Shown piece by piece: positions 32,510-42,462 of a stretch of DNA of 64,000 nucleotides (its first letter is position 1; every line of letters begins with the position of its first letter). The DNA is from Trachythela sp. YZ-2020. Its lineage: Eukaryota; Cnidaria; Anthozoa; Malacalcyonacea; Clavulariidae. The stretch covers positions 248,001-312,000 of the forward strand of contig JADLSH010000363.1 of the NCBI GenBank assembly GCA_016169945.1, in the 5' to 3' direction. Position numbers and translations under genes: made by a program. Under the pieces are notes generated by a model. The model was not told the DNA's origin. It made no database searches and worked only from the letters and a program-made list of their open reading frames with translations.

Positions 32510-33906
32510 TAAAATAAGTAATAAAATATAATAAAATCGAGCTGTGCTTTTGGTCTTCTGATATCCACTTTTGTTCGTTTGGTAGAAGCACAGCGGAACT
32601 TTGGGTTTCAATTATGTGTCTGTACCTAGTTGGGTGGATGTACTTTCCGATAACTTCGAACACTAACACGCTAAAAGGTTCCGTAAGTTTTTGAAACTGT
32701 TTACCATTTCCAGTGGCGTAGCCAGCCCGCCGATTTGGTCCCGCTATGCAAATTTCAAATCATCATTATTCATTTCTTTAGAAATTGATTGTTTTCACCG
32801 TCAATGAACACGAACAAATTTGCATAGCGGGACTAAATCGGCGGGCTGGCTACGCTACTGACCATTTCGATTCACCAAAATGTTGTCACAAGTAGGAGAT
32901 AGAAGGGGTCTAACGTACGTGATATATTGTTCTAAAAATTTGATGCTAACTTCGTCGAAATATACACTATCAAATCCATATCGTTTGGCCGTTTTGAAAT
33001 TTTCTGATCTACCATTCCGTCATTTCTTTTGGCACTTTCAAACATACGCAAAGTTAGGTGCTGCCGTGCTGGTAGGTCATAGGGCGACAACCTTTGACTT
33101 TGAGAAACAAGTATGCTGCAATGAATCGGGTCGCAAACGTTACGTCGCCCGGCTTTATTGAACTAGGATTTGTCATGCAGATGTTTAAAACTGATTCATA
33201 ACGTTCCATGTGAAATGGAATAACGGATTGTACTTCGGAAAGGGTGGCCCAACATCTAAGCGATTCAATGTCTAAATCGGTTGTCCAATTTGATCTCATA
33301 TCTTTAGCCAGGCACTTTCGACCTCTTTTCACATAAACCTTTGGTAACGGCAAAGTTTTGAAGCACACATGCAGGCGGTGTATTAAACTTGCGAAAGTCC
33401 AATAAATCTGCTATGCTTGAAACGTAAGCAATCCTTCCCGATTGCCCAATACCCCATTTTTTGTCTAGGCTGTCAACGAAATTCGTCAAAAGCTGCGGAG
33501 ATCCCAAGATATAGTCGATCAAATTTGGAGAGGAAAGCATCTCTTCTTCCGCATCGCCACTCTCGTCGCAGCAAAACTTTACAAACTTCAAGGCTCTCGT
33601 TACTGAAATGTCAGATTGTTTAAGAGATTTCCCCCCGCCACAACTGCTTTGTAGCCATTGCGAAAAAGAACGTGCGAAGTCATTATCTGTCGAGCAGCTT
33701 GGTATTTTTGACTCGTTTCCGTTTGTGCCATTCGTCGTAGGAGAAGTGTGCAAAGTATCGACGGCTACGTTTGGCTTCTCGTCGAAATAGTGATACCAGG
33801 CATGTTTTGCTTTTACATGCTTACGAGAGCCTCTTCGGCTTGCGAATCCTGGATGCTCGCAGCTAGTTATTGGACAATGGTTCAGCCCATCGCTACCTTG
33901 CATCAA
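32510..33906 (-). pseudogene. C2H2 zinc-finger tyrosine recombinase, interrupted
   Basis: ATG at 33906 opens a frame with a C2H2-like finger (CPITSCEHPGFASRRG, then HVKAKH). An alpha-helical region follows (ISVTRALKFVKFCCDE; GIGQSGRIAYVSSIADLLDF), like the core-binding part of phage-type integrases. After a frameshift near 33350 comes FATRFIAAYLFLKVKG and CRPMTYQ, where Arg is a candidate first catalytic Arg. Further shifts occur near 33030. After a 150-base MITE (32711-32860), 32487-32669 gives GKYIHPTRYRHIIE, a candidate HxxR box, and EDQKHSS. The segment that should hold the nucleophilic Tyr runs into the GTAGCC array. I recall similar proteins in invertebrate genomes but have not checked. 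The gene converges with the helicase. Confidence 0.65.
32711..32860. mobile_element. 150-base hAT-like MITE inside the recombinase gene
   Basis: TIRs of about 44 bases beginning CAGTGGCGTAGCCAGCCCGC and ending with its complement, flanked by the perfect 8-base duplication ACCATTTC (32703-32710 and 32861-32868). Eight-base duplications and CAG-G ends fit hAT. Non-coding. Confidence 0.9.
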
Positions 33907-34033
33907 ATGCAGTCGCCTTGGCCAACCGACTTCCAGTCAACTGTAGGCTTTTTGCGTGCAGACATAAAAATCAAACAAATGTTCGGCGATCGAGAGCGGT
34001 TTGGTTTTTATATTAAAAGAGATATACATGTAT

Positions 34034-34620
34034 GGTAGCCAGGTAGCCAGCTGTTTTACATTTGAATAAGTTTCAAAATTGCGCAATTCAACTTAAACTT
34101 ACTAAAATGCAAAACAACTGGCTACCTGGCTACCAATATAAATCTATAGTAAAACACCTGGCTACCACCTGGCTACCACCTGGCTACCATAGGCCATAGC
34201 CAGGTGGTATAGCCAGGTAGCCAACTATTTTCGATATAAATAAGTTTAAGTGTAATAGAATTGGCAATTTTTCAATTTATTACTTTCAACTTATTTTATT
34301 TTAAACTTTAAACCTATAACTTTAAACTAATTGAAACTTTGAAGATATTTACACCTATATTTAAAAACGTGGCTACCACCTGGCTATCGTCTATGGTAGC
34401 CAGGTGGTAGCCAGGTGTTTTACTATAGATTTATATTGGTAGCCAGGTAGCCAGCTGTTTTTCATTTTAATAAGTTTAATAATTGCGCAATTTTGAAACT
34501 TATTAAAATGCAAAACAACTGGCTACCTGGCTACCATAATAAATCTATAGTAAAACACCAGGTGTTTGGCTACCATAGGCCATAGCAGGCCATAGCCAGG
34601 TGGTGGCCTTAGTAATAATA
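34034..34620. repeat. GTAGCC iterated palindromic array, right II
   Basis: Same repeat units as the other arrays, lying just beyond the 5' end of the recombinase gene. Together with 31986-32480 it encloses that gene. Confidence 0.85.
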
Positions 34621-34714
34621 GGTGTTTGTTTACTATTTAATATGGTGTTGTAGCAAGTGGTTGTAACCAACTTGTATTAGATTGTCCCCAATTGCAGAAT
34701 ATTCTGTTTTTGTA

Positions 34715-35047
34715 ATAGGAACGACATAAGGGAACGATATGTGCATGAAATATCGTTCCCTTTCGGTAAACTTATAAGGAACAAGTTTATAAGGGAACAA
34801 ATATTAGCAAACCAACAGAGTATTTCTGAAAACGTTCCACCTAGCGGAACATGTTAGTCCTATCAAGCGGAACAATGAAAAGGAACGAAGTTTGATGTTC
34901 CTAATTCAATCCGTTCTTAAACGGTTCCCATTTACGGAACATAAAGCAAAAGGAACAACGGTATTCAGGTCGGAACCATTGTTCCTTTTGATTCGCCGTT
35001 CCTTTTGAAAACAGGAACACCAAGCACACTTTACATACGTTCCTGTT
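34715..35047. repeat. GGAAC/GTTCC motif cluster
   Basis: About eighteen GGAAC or GTTCC pentamers in some 330 bases, in both orientations and at irregular 10-30 base spacing, often as CGGAAC or GTTCCTTTTG. The pattern continues in part after the insertion at 35052 (35908, 35970). No frame is shared among the repeats. It may be part of an element into which the hAT-like unit inserted. Confidence 0.6.
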
Positions 35048-35051
35048 AATT

Positions 35052-35777
35052 CAGGGGCGGCGCTAGAGGTGGGGGTGTGGGGGGTGGAACACCCCCCACT
35101 CGTCAGTGACTCGGCAAATTGTTTTCCCAGTCGGCAAAATGTGAATTGGATAGGAAGAAACGAGAAACCAAACATCTGTGCGCTTTTAGCATGTAGAAGA
35201 ATGTCAGAATGTGCAGTGAATCCCGATATTGAACAGATCATAGGCAAATGTTTTAATGAAGAATGAATAAGATAATGAAAATTTAGCGTAAAAGACATAT
35301 TTACATCCGCCATTTTGTTTGCATTTAAAAATGCCATCCGCCTCATTCTGAAATTAGGATTAAAAAGGCTACGAATACGATACGATTAGGAATTTGACGG
35401 ATGGAATTTAATAAAAACGATACCGTGGCAATAGTTCTTTTAATTTCAACGTCACGTGATCGTAATCAACCAATTAAATGGCGAGAATCTACTAAGTAGT
35501 TACATAATCAATACTAAATAGTACTGATTGATATTTGATGGAACGTTTCAACTACGAAAACTCATTAGCATTACAAGGATATAAATAATTCATTGAACTG
35601 CATACACAGTTGTTGTGTTTAATGGAACAATCACAAAGCGAGCCGAATAAGTCTCGCAAACGCAAGAGAGTTAAATTAGAATGCCTAATATGTCAGAGTC
35701 GGCAAAACTACAAAATGACTCGGCAAAATTTCATTTACACCCTCCCCCCCAATAAAACAGGGCTAGCGCCGCCCCTG
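35052..35777. mobile_element. hAT-like non-autonomous element (726 bases)
   Basis: Ends CAGGGGCGGCGCTAG and CTAGCGCCGCCCCTG are perfect complements. Flanks CCTGTTAA (two bases away) and CCTGTTAT are an imperfect 8-base duplication. Several ACTCGGCAAA units lie near both ends, as subterminal repeats. No transposase is present. Confidence 0.8.
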
Positions 35778-36103
35778 CCTGTTATGGGTTTTAAACATAT
35801 GCAAAAAACTTCACAAAATAAATTCCCTTTTTTAGCATACTGTATGTATTGTGCATACTTTTACCGCTTGAAATACCACCTTCACATTATCGTACTTCCA
35901 CCCAATTCCATTGTTCCTGCTCAATCCGGCCAATCATGCGGAAATACTTGCTATAGTGATATACTATAGGGAACACATTTTACGGATACGCTAGATGATG
36001 ATGATGGTGGTTGGAATTGATGGTAGATAACAAATATAATCATTCGTGTGATTGATGGCGATATTAATGATGATGACTCAACGTTGTTCTATATTCCTCC
36101 CAG
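35778..36103. other. Intron/upstream sequence of metalloproteinase copy 1, no further gene
   Basis: Mostly AT-rich, with GAT repeats near 36000 and the acceptor TTCCTCCCAG at 36094-36103. No exon matching the signal-peptide exon at 42334 was found upstream of copy 1. Confidence 0.6.
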
Positions 36104-36410
36104 GAAACTCTACCTGCTGCAAAAATGACGAGGGTTGAAGACGGCGTTTATAAATGCAATCATCACCGAAGTGACCATCACCACAACTACCACCATCACC
36201 ACCGAAAACGACGTTACATAGCAACACCATTTAAATTTCACACGATGATCGTTCTGTGGCATGTGACAAATTTCTCTGCTAAGTTACCTCAGGATGTCCA
36301 ACTTAAAGTGTTCACAGAAGCTTTTAAGAAATGGCACGTCGTCTCGAGATTGAATTTTTCTTACACGGCTAATGTGACTGCAGCACATATTAAAATCAGC
36401 TTTTTGACAA
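36104..36410 (+). CDS. Matrix metalloproteinase copy 1: pro-region and start of catalytic domain
   Basis: Acceptor CTCCCAG, phase 0 in, and a GTATGG donor leaving phase 1. The exon reads ETLPAAKMTRVEDGVYKC, then the His-rich run HHRSDHHHNYHHHH, the furin-type site RKRR and FHTMIVLWHVTNFSAKLP, KVFTEAFKKWHVVSRLNF and AAHIKISFLT, which follow the first strands and helix of an MMP catalytic domain. The usual PRCGxPD cysteine switch is not present; one Cys stands before the His run. Reading past the donor reaches a stop at 36434. Secreted or membrane-proximal protease by family. Confidence 0.85.
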
Positions 36411-36509
36411 GTATGGTATACTATGGTAGTAATTAGTGGCTTATGATATTTTGCGAGATGAAAGGCGAAATTGCGAAACGGGAGCCCTGACCTAGTATCG
36501 ATTACCAGC

Positions 36510-36907
36510 CAGGGGCGGACTGAGCAGTCGGGCAATCGGACGCGGACCGAGGCCCGGAGAATTTTGAGGGGGTGGGGGTGGAATTACTGGAAGGATTTCC
36601 TTTTGTTGAAAATTCACATGGATCTGAGCTTCTTGGAACACTATTGGCCCCTTCCGAGTGCAAGCTAGTTCGGCCGCCAATTTGTTACGGCGAAGAAAAT
36701 GGAAAATGAGTGAGCGCGAGTGAATTTTTCCCTCGACGTTAGTGCGTTTGTGTACTTTAGAAAAGTCTGTTGTATGCAACAAAGGAAGTATATAAAGCCA
36801 AATTCCTATTTTACACACTAACTTTATAATATTAAATACTAGATATTTATACATAGGCCCGGATTTTATTCCTGACCGACACCTAAAATGCTGTCAGTCC
36901 GCCCCTG
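36510..36907. mobile_element. hAT-like MITE in intron of metalloproteinase copy 1
   Basis: Ends CAGGGGCGGACTGA and TCAGTCCGCCCCTG, flanked by the perfect duplication TTACCAGC (36502-36509, 36908-36915). Copy 2 has the empty site with a single TTACCAGC at about 49920, so insertion came after the gene duplication. Non-coding. Confidence 0.92.
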
Positions 36908-37149
36908 TTACCAGCAATCTTTAGGGGAATGTGAGCTCCCCGAATTTGCCATTTCGCAAATTGCCGTTTCGTTTTCAAAATACCATAAGCTGTAAGTGAT
37001 GTAAGCGTTACATGGCAGCAGATGGTGGTCAACGTCAGTCTCAAAAGGGCTAAAACACTTCGAGAGATGTAATGCACACACGTAGAAACGCACACGGCAC
37101 ACGTTGTAACAAACCTGCAGCAGACTTGTACCAATCAGTGCTGTTTTAA

Positions 37150-37365
37150 CAATTTGTTACCAGGATGTGTTCGCACTGCTTGTTCCCAGCTTGTTGACAG
37201 CTTGCTACAAGGTTGTTGACTCAACAAACTTGTTACAAGTTGTCCCAACGACTTGTTATCGTCCTGCAATTCAACAACTTGTTAACAAGTTGTGAGTGAC
37301 AACCTTGTAGCAACTTGATGACAAGCTTGATACAAGTCTGTTGCGAACACATCTTGTTGAGAAGA
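37150..37365. repeat. ACAAGTTG/CAACTTGT quasi-palindromic repeat, copy 1 intron
   Basis: Overlapping units of ACTTGTTACAAGTTG type in both orientations, including CAACTTGTTAACAAGTTG. Also present in copy 2 (50165-50430), so older than the duplication. Confidence 0.7.
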
Positions 37366-37551
37366 TGTGACTCTTCTTTTATGCCGATTTTTGCTGTATT
37401 TGATTGTAGAACAACTATTTTAACATAAGTATAAGCACCGTCAAGTTACATAGCGAAATGAAAATTGTTTCGTTTTCTTGACTTCATCAGCATGGCGTCA
37501 TGTATATATGTTTACGCGGGTGTTTACTGTAAATCATTATTATTATCATAG

Positions 37552-37827
37552 ATCATTTCAATGATGGAGCTGGCGGAACCTTGGGACATGCCTATGATCC
37601 ACACCCTAGCAATGGCTTTCCTGGCGAAATTCACTTTGATGAGGATGAAAACTGGGTGACAACCACAACAGGAGGGACAAATCTACGAGCAGTTGCTTTG
37701 CACGAGATTGGTCATGCTATAGGCATTAAACACTCCAATGCAGCCCAATCAGTCATGAAGGATGTTATAGTGAACAACAACACTGAATTGTACGATGATG
37801 ATATAGCCGCGATACGTTGGATGTATG
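37552..37827 (+). CDS. Matrix metalloproteinase copy 1: zinc-binding catalytic exon
   Basis: 276 bases, phase 1 in and out. FNDGAGGTLGHAYDP and GEIHFDEDENWV form the structural zinc/calcium region. HEIGHAIGIKH at 37701-37733 is the HExxHxxGxxH catalytic motif (three zinc His and the general-base Glu). The following Met of SVMKD is the Met-turn. All catalytic residues are present, so this copy is predicted active. It joins the hemopexin-like exon at 38153 through WMYG-KC. Confidence 0.95.
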
Positions 37828-37849
37828 GTAAGTAAATCACAACCAGCAT

Positions 37850-37919
37850 CATCATCATTATCAGCATCACATCACCACCATAATCATCACCATCATCATC
37901 ATCATCGTCATCGTCATCG

Positions 37920-37955
<36 letters not shown>

Positions 37956-37965
37956 ACTAAGACAG
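37850..37965. repeat. CAT/CGT microsatellite, copy 1 intron
   Basis: ATC/CGT trinucleotide repeats. The same place in copy 2 (50935-51003 and 51657-51680) is split by a hAT-like element. Confidence 0.9.
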
Positions 37966-38152
37966 TGCAGCACTTAGGTGGTCAACTCTAAAAGACTGTG
38001 ACTAAATTGTCCACAGTATGTCTTGGCAAATACATATAATGGAAACAATTGAGCGTCATTTTCTCGCTCAAAATTGATGTCAATACATTTGAAGTTGACC
38101 ACCACGTGTAGCCGCAGTATTAAACACTTAACTGAAACCATTTCAACCCTAG

Positions 38153-38382
38153 GTAAATGCGAGGTGCGAGACATAACCGCGGTCTTACATGACAGATATT
38201 CAGACCTGAGTGACACTGTGCTTGTTATGAACAACAACAAGGTCTGGCGAATCTCGGTTCATAATGGTGAAATCTATAACGAGAAAAATGAAAAATGGCC
38301 AAAAGACATTCGAGACTACTACAGAGCAACAGACCCGATGTATGATGAGGTTTTCCCGTTAAGAGCTGCGACGTATATAAAG
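38153..38382 (+). CDS. Matrix metalloproteinase copy 1: hemopexin-like exon 1
   Basis: Acceptor CAACCCTAG and donor GTAAAC. KCEVRDITAVLHDRYSD and VLVMNNNKVWRISV give the start of a hemopexin-like propeller blade (the usual D-A-x-G-E-x-Y-F-F-K-D-x-x-Y-W pattern, diverged). The entry Cys fits the first Cys of the disulfide that closes the propeller. Ends in phase 0. Confidence 0.85.
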
Positions 38383-38398
38383 GTAAACACAATCTTAA

Positions 38399-38656
38399 GC
38401 TCTGGTGAAACGAGAGTGAAAGTTGATGAGTTAGCAAGCGAAAATTTGCATGCCACGGTCAAACGAGAACAAGAGTTGTTAGATGAGAGTTGACTGGACA
38501 TTACCACGCGTACCAGTCAAACGAGAAAAAACTCTCATGAACTCATCAAAATTTGAACCAACTCAACGAAAGTTGATAAGAGTTGACGGTCAAACGCGAG
38601 CGAGAGTTGCAACTCTCATTGACTCTCATCAACTCGCATCCTCGTTTGACCGGGGT
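38399..38656. repeat. MITE-like repeat with GAGAGTTGATGAG ends, copy 1 intron
   Basis: The left part TGGTGAAACGAGAGTGAAAG and the right part ATCCTCGTTTGACCGGGG are imperfect complements, with repeated GAGAGTTGA/CAACTCTC blocks. Also in copy 2 (about 53081-53239 and 54583-54676), where a Mutator-like element splits it. Ends are approximate. Confidence 0.6.
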
Positions 38657-38817
38657 CCAACACACTGCACAGCACACCTACTACTTGCACTGACGACGAC
38701 CGCGCTTACGGCTAGAAAGCTTTGGCAAATACATATATGTGGTGTACGAAACAAAATATGTAGTTATATTTATCTCCATCATGCAAATATACAAGGTTCA
38801 TTTTGCTTTCTACAAAG

Positions 38818-39114
38818 GGTGATCACGATGTCTATCTATTTGGAAAAAACCATTTCATTCGCAAGCAACCGTATCGAGACTGGCAGATGACAAACGGACG
38901 TTTTTATGAGTTCAGAGATCATAAGATATGGGAGGGAAATTGGTGGGGCTGGACCGAAGTTCCCGAAGGTCCGCTACCGTATGCCCCTATGAACCTTATG
39001 CACACGCCCGATTTGTACAAACATTTCCTAACAAACAACGCCAAGTTTGGAGCCTCGTTTGAGGTCGGCTGTTGTTACTGGCAACACTTCTTTATGAATG
39101 GAACGCACTACAAG
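38818..39114 (+). CDS. Matrix metalloproteinase copy 1: hemopexin-like exon 2
   Basis: 297 bases, phase 0 on both sides. GDHDVYLFGKNHFIRK, NGRFYEFRDHKIWEGNWW and YAPMNLMHTPDLYKHF, with a Cys-Cys pair (EVGCCYWQHFF). Hemopexin blades are recognisable from the YxFxxxxxxR rhythm. Nearly identical to 54805-55101. Confidence 0.85.
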
Positions 39115-39119
39115 GTATT

Positions 39120-39475
39120 GTGTTATGTGGTGTTATGTGGTGTTGTGTGGTGTTGTGTGTGTGGTGTGTGTGGTGTGTGGTGTTGTGTGTGGTGTGTGTG
39201 TGTGTGTGGTGTGTGTGGTGTGTGTGGTGTGTGTGGTGTGTGTGGTGTGTGTGGTGTGTGTGGTGTGTGTGGTGTGTGTGGTGTGTGTGGTGTGTGTGGT
39301 GTGTGTGGTGTGTGTGGTGTGTGTGGTGTGTGTGGTGGTGGTGTGTGGTTGTGGTGTGTGGTGGTGGCGTGTGTTGGTTGTGTGTGGTTGTGGTGTGTGG
39401 TGGTCGTGGTGTGTGGTGGTGGTGTGTGGTGATGGTGTGTGTTGGTGGTGTGTGGTGGTGGTGTTGTGTTGTCGG
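39120..39475. repeat. GTGTGTGTG-rich microsatellite, copy 1 intron
   Basis: Long run of GTGTGTGTG and GTGGTG units that starts right after the donor. All open frames in it are low-complexity artefacts. Copy 2 has a different TTGTGT/TTGTATTG version (55102-55330). Confidence 0.95.
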
Positions 39476-39644
39476 ATCGTATATGAACAGGGCTTAAGAT
39501 GTACAAACAGGAGTAAAAAAGTGGTTGTTATATAACACGGAACGCTTTAGCTTGTGATTCGTCTTGATTGTGATTTTCATAGCTAAGAAAAACGTCTATT
39601 AATAAAGTTTTCATTATTTTGATCATAATTATTACTATTTTAAG

Positions 39645-39857
39645 GTATCGACGCACGACTTCAATCTACTCTCGACTGAAGATATGAGCGTGAATTTCCC
39701 AGGAGCGCCGCGAAACCCCGATGCATCATGGTACGACATGGTGAATAAGGAGTGGTATTTCTTCAAAGAGGATAAATATTACAAATGGGATGGAAGTGCA
39801 GGAATGTTTACTGACAGAGGCCCCATCAGTCTCCTGTGGTTCCCTGTTTGCGACTAA
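39645..39857 (+). CDS. Matrix metalloproteinase copy 1: terminal hemopexin-like exon
   Basis: 213 bases, phase 0. VSTHDFNLLSTEDMSVNF, NKEWYFFKEDKYYKWDG and a final SLLWFPVCD before TAA. The last Cys three residues from the end is where MMP hemopexin domains close their disulfide. No transmembrane or GPI tail is visible, so the enzyme is probably secreted. Confidence 0.9.
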   Translation, partial: VSTHDFNLLSTEDMSVNFPGAPRNPDASWYDMVNKEWYFFKEDKYYKWDGSAGMFTDRGPISLLWFPVCD

Positions 39858-40620
39858 AACCAGTTCGTAGTTTCAACTGCACATCCAAACGACGTTTTAT
39901 GATTCAGTTTCGAATTCAGCCGCGGGAAACGGTGCCTTTTCTATGCATGTTTCTAAGCCATTTTTATACCCTAACTCAGATGCAACTCCGAACAGGTGAA
40001 TTTTTAACGACAACGCGTTAAAGCGTGGCATTTAGAGTATATCCGACAAAGCATTTTTTGCTGAAATTTTTACGTAGCAACATTCTAAAATAAAAAATGT
40101 ATGACCTATAGCATTAGGAAACGTTTTCTATGGATTTATAAATGACAACGCATTATTTGCTGAAATTTGTATTCCTTAAATATTTTTGACCATTTGAAGA
40201 ATTTCAACAGGGTTGAAATTTTGAGATTTTTTAACGACAAAGCATTCTTTGCTGAACCTCTTTGGTAGCCTTTACAAGTTAGAAAATAGAAAGTGTTTTA
40301 AAACGAACAGCCTTTCGCTGAAATTTTCATTCGTTCTTAGCTTTTACCTGTGTATTTTTGGACGATTTGAAGAAAAAAACTGAAAAGTATTTTAAAAATG
40401 TAATAAAAAGAAAGAGATAAATTTAATGATTTATGAATGATCGCATCGTAATTCTAAAATTTGAAAATTAGATTTATTCCAATATAATATTTTTTAACGT
40501 AGAAATTCGATCAATTTAAGACTCATTATTGAAATTAGAATTATATTTGGCATTTTGAACTGATTAGAATAGAACTAAAAGATATATAGTCAACATTTTA
40601 ATGCAAAGACAATAAAATTG
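39858..40620 (+). other. 3' UTR region of metalloproteinase copy 1
   Basis: AT-rich, with repeated ACGACAAAGCATT/TTTGCTGAAATTT blocks. AATAAA at 40611-40616 is the likely polyadenylation signal. Copy 2 has a shortened version. Confidence 0.6.
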
Positions 40621-41528
40621 TAATGATAAAATAAAATAGAGGATTGATAAACTCAAACTTGTGTGTCGTCTTTTGTTGTATTATCTTAACGAAACTGGAA
40701 TGCGTTGAGGCCTATAAGCCCTGCCTTTTACCCTAATCCCAATGCCGACCCTCTGTATTTTCGATGTTTATTATTTCTTTATTAACTCGGACATGAGCGT
40801 ATTGAGCATGCTCCTTACCGCTGAGTTAAACCCAAGAGGGCATTGTTACCACTGATCCGTGATTGTTACTGGACGTCTATCTATTCTGCTCTGACTTGAT
40901 GTGCTTGCGTTGTAGTTGGTCGAATTCTGTCCTATGAACCGAGGGTGTATATGCAGGTATGCTTGACCACGAAGATTCCGACAACATAACAAATTTCCAA
41001 TTTTCCGACGGGTCTCAACGATAGGGGGGCCATGCCCCCCTGCCCCTCCCCCCGGCCACGGCGCCACTGGTCACATTGTGTTTGTACGGGCATCACTATT
41101 TCTTGACCGAAGGAGGGATCCTCCCTTGAGGGGGTCAGTTTAACAGCATATGTTTGATGCAAATTTGAAGCAAATAAAATCCCCACTGAACATATTTGAC
41201 CATGCGTTTGCCCTCAAAACTTGCCATCGCACAGTTACATTGTCATTGAAAGTTGAAACAATCCAAAAACGTGGTGATGTTCGTATAATCCACAGTTACA
41301 ATAAACAAAACATGAATGCCGATTAATTTCGTGTGAAGACATTAAAATTTGTCGATATAAAGACATGAAACTTGACGAAAGCACATTACTTTTATTATTA
41401 TTATGGTAATAATAAAAGTTATTATGGTATAATACATATTTTCGCACACATATGTGAATTGCAATATGTTTACAAAACTAAGAATTACAAATACGCTAAA
41501 AATTTAAAAATAGTAAAAAAAATCTATC
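40621..41528. other. Duplicated downstream flank of metalloproteinase copy 1
   Basis: Up to about 41150 this matches 56050-56745 of copy 2 in blocks such as CTTACCGCTGAGTTAAACC and TTTCTTGACCGAAGGAGG, marking the 3' limit of the tandem duplication. A 13-base stem hairpin (ACTTTTATTATTA) lies at about 41385. No gene. Confidence 0.6.
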
Positions 41529-42024
41529 TTACATTGAGATAATATAAATACATGTCAGGTCATTGCTTGGCACACCAGCCTTTTTAAGCACTCTAATTAT
41601 ATGTAGACGTTTTGATGCTTTACTAATTATTTCGTCAATGTTCTTGTTCCACTTTAAGTTATCCATTATGGTCATGCCCAATACTTCATGAGATGCCACT
41701 TTCTCTAAAGGAACTCCGTTAAGCAGTAGAGGTACCACGTCAGGCGTACGCTTTAGTGGGCAAACCAGCATCTGTTTATATTTCTTAGGGTTGAGGTTCA
41801 TGTTGTTCTCTTTTGACCATGCGGAAATGGTATCTTTGGTCAGTTTGTAAGACGGAAGTTGATTCGATCTTAACTACCTCTGACAATGTCACATCATCAA
41901 CAAACTTCCAATGGTTTGCTGTAAGCGGAGATTTAACTGCGAGGTCATTAATCATTATAGCAAACAGACATGTTATAGCATAACATGCCATCTTATCGAC
42001 AGTTTTGTCCGGGTCAGGATCCAC
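41529..42024 (-). pseudogene. LINE reverse transcriptase relic
   Basis: Two minus frames give FAIMINDLAVKSPL with KFVDDVTLSEVV (catalytic box) and then MNLNPKKYKQMLVC and VLGMTIMDNLKWNKNID (thumb region). Related to the FVDD LINE at 850-2403. Truncated at both sides and frameshifted. Confidence 0.8.
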
Positions 42025-42333
42025 ACGTTTAATTCATCCCAAACCAAAAATTAATATCTGCATGTATACGTTTTCTTAATTGGGTATGCTACAATTTTCT
42101 ATAGTAAAATATATCATATTTGAGAAAAATCAACCTTTGGATTTCTATCAAAATACTTTAAATACGACAATAAATTTTAGGTAAGTTGCAAGTGAAATGC
42201 GAGACACGAGTTTGATTTCTTCCAATATTTGTACAATTGACCTTGATAGGCCAAGTTGATCTTGGCGGGCATGCAGGTCATATAATGGAGATAACCGGGA
42301 CATCAATCAGTTGAGACAAAGCTTGGAAACAAG

Positions 42334-42462
42334 ATGCACGTGCAAATTCTGACTACGAGGGTTTTCACCCCTCTACTACCATTCGTTATAGTTTTTGCCC
42401 AATTTGACGCAAACGCAAAACCAATGGCGTTGAAAGAAACTGATGAAAATTCATTGGACGAG
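42334..42462 (+). CDS. Signal-peptide exon of metalloproteinase copy 2 (probable exon 1)
   Basis: ATG at 42334 gives MHVQILTTRVFTPLLPFVIV, a hydrophobic signal-like segment, then AQFDANAKPMALKETDEN and a GTTAGT donor after Glu, phase 0. The exon at 49537 starts in phase 0 with ETLPAGKMTR, so direct splicing across a 7.1 kb intron gives an unbroken frame of 478 codons with the five downstream exons. The assignment is inferred from phase, orientation and the degenerate second copy at 48241 nearer that gene. It would give a short pro-region. Confidence 0.6.

Noticed and set aside
39072..39535. Three overlapping Val/Cys/Gly-rich and Thr/Pro/His-rich frames
   Set aside because: All are translations of the GTGTGTGTG microsatellite in an intron; the exon ends at 39114.
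41380..41440. ACTTTTATTATTA hairpin as a terminator or regulatory RNA
   Set aside because: Simple AT repeat that folds by chance; no nearby transcript to regulate.
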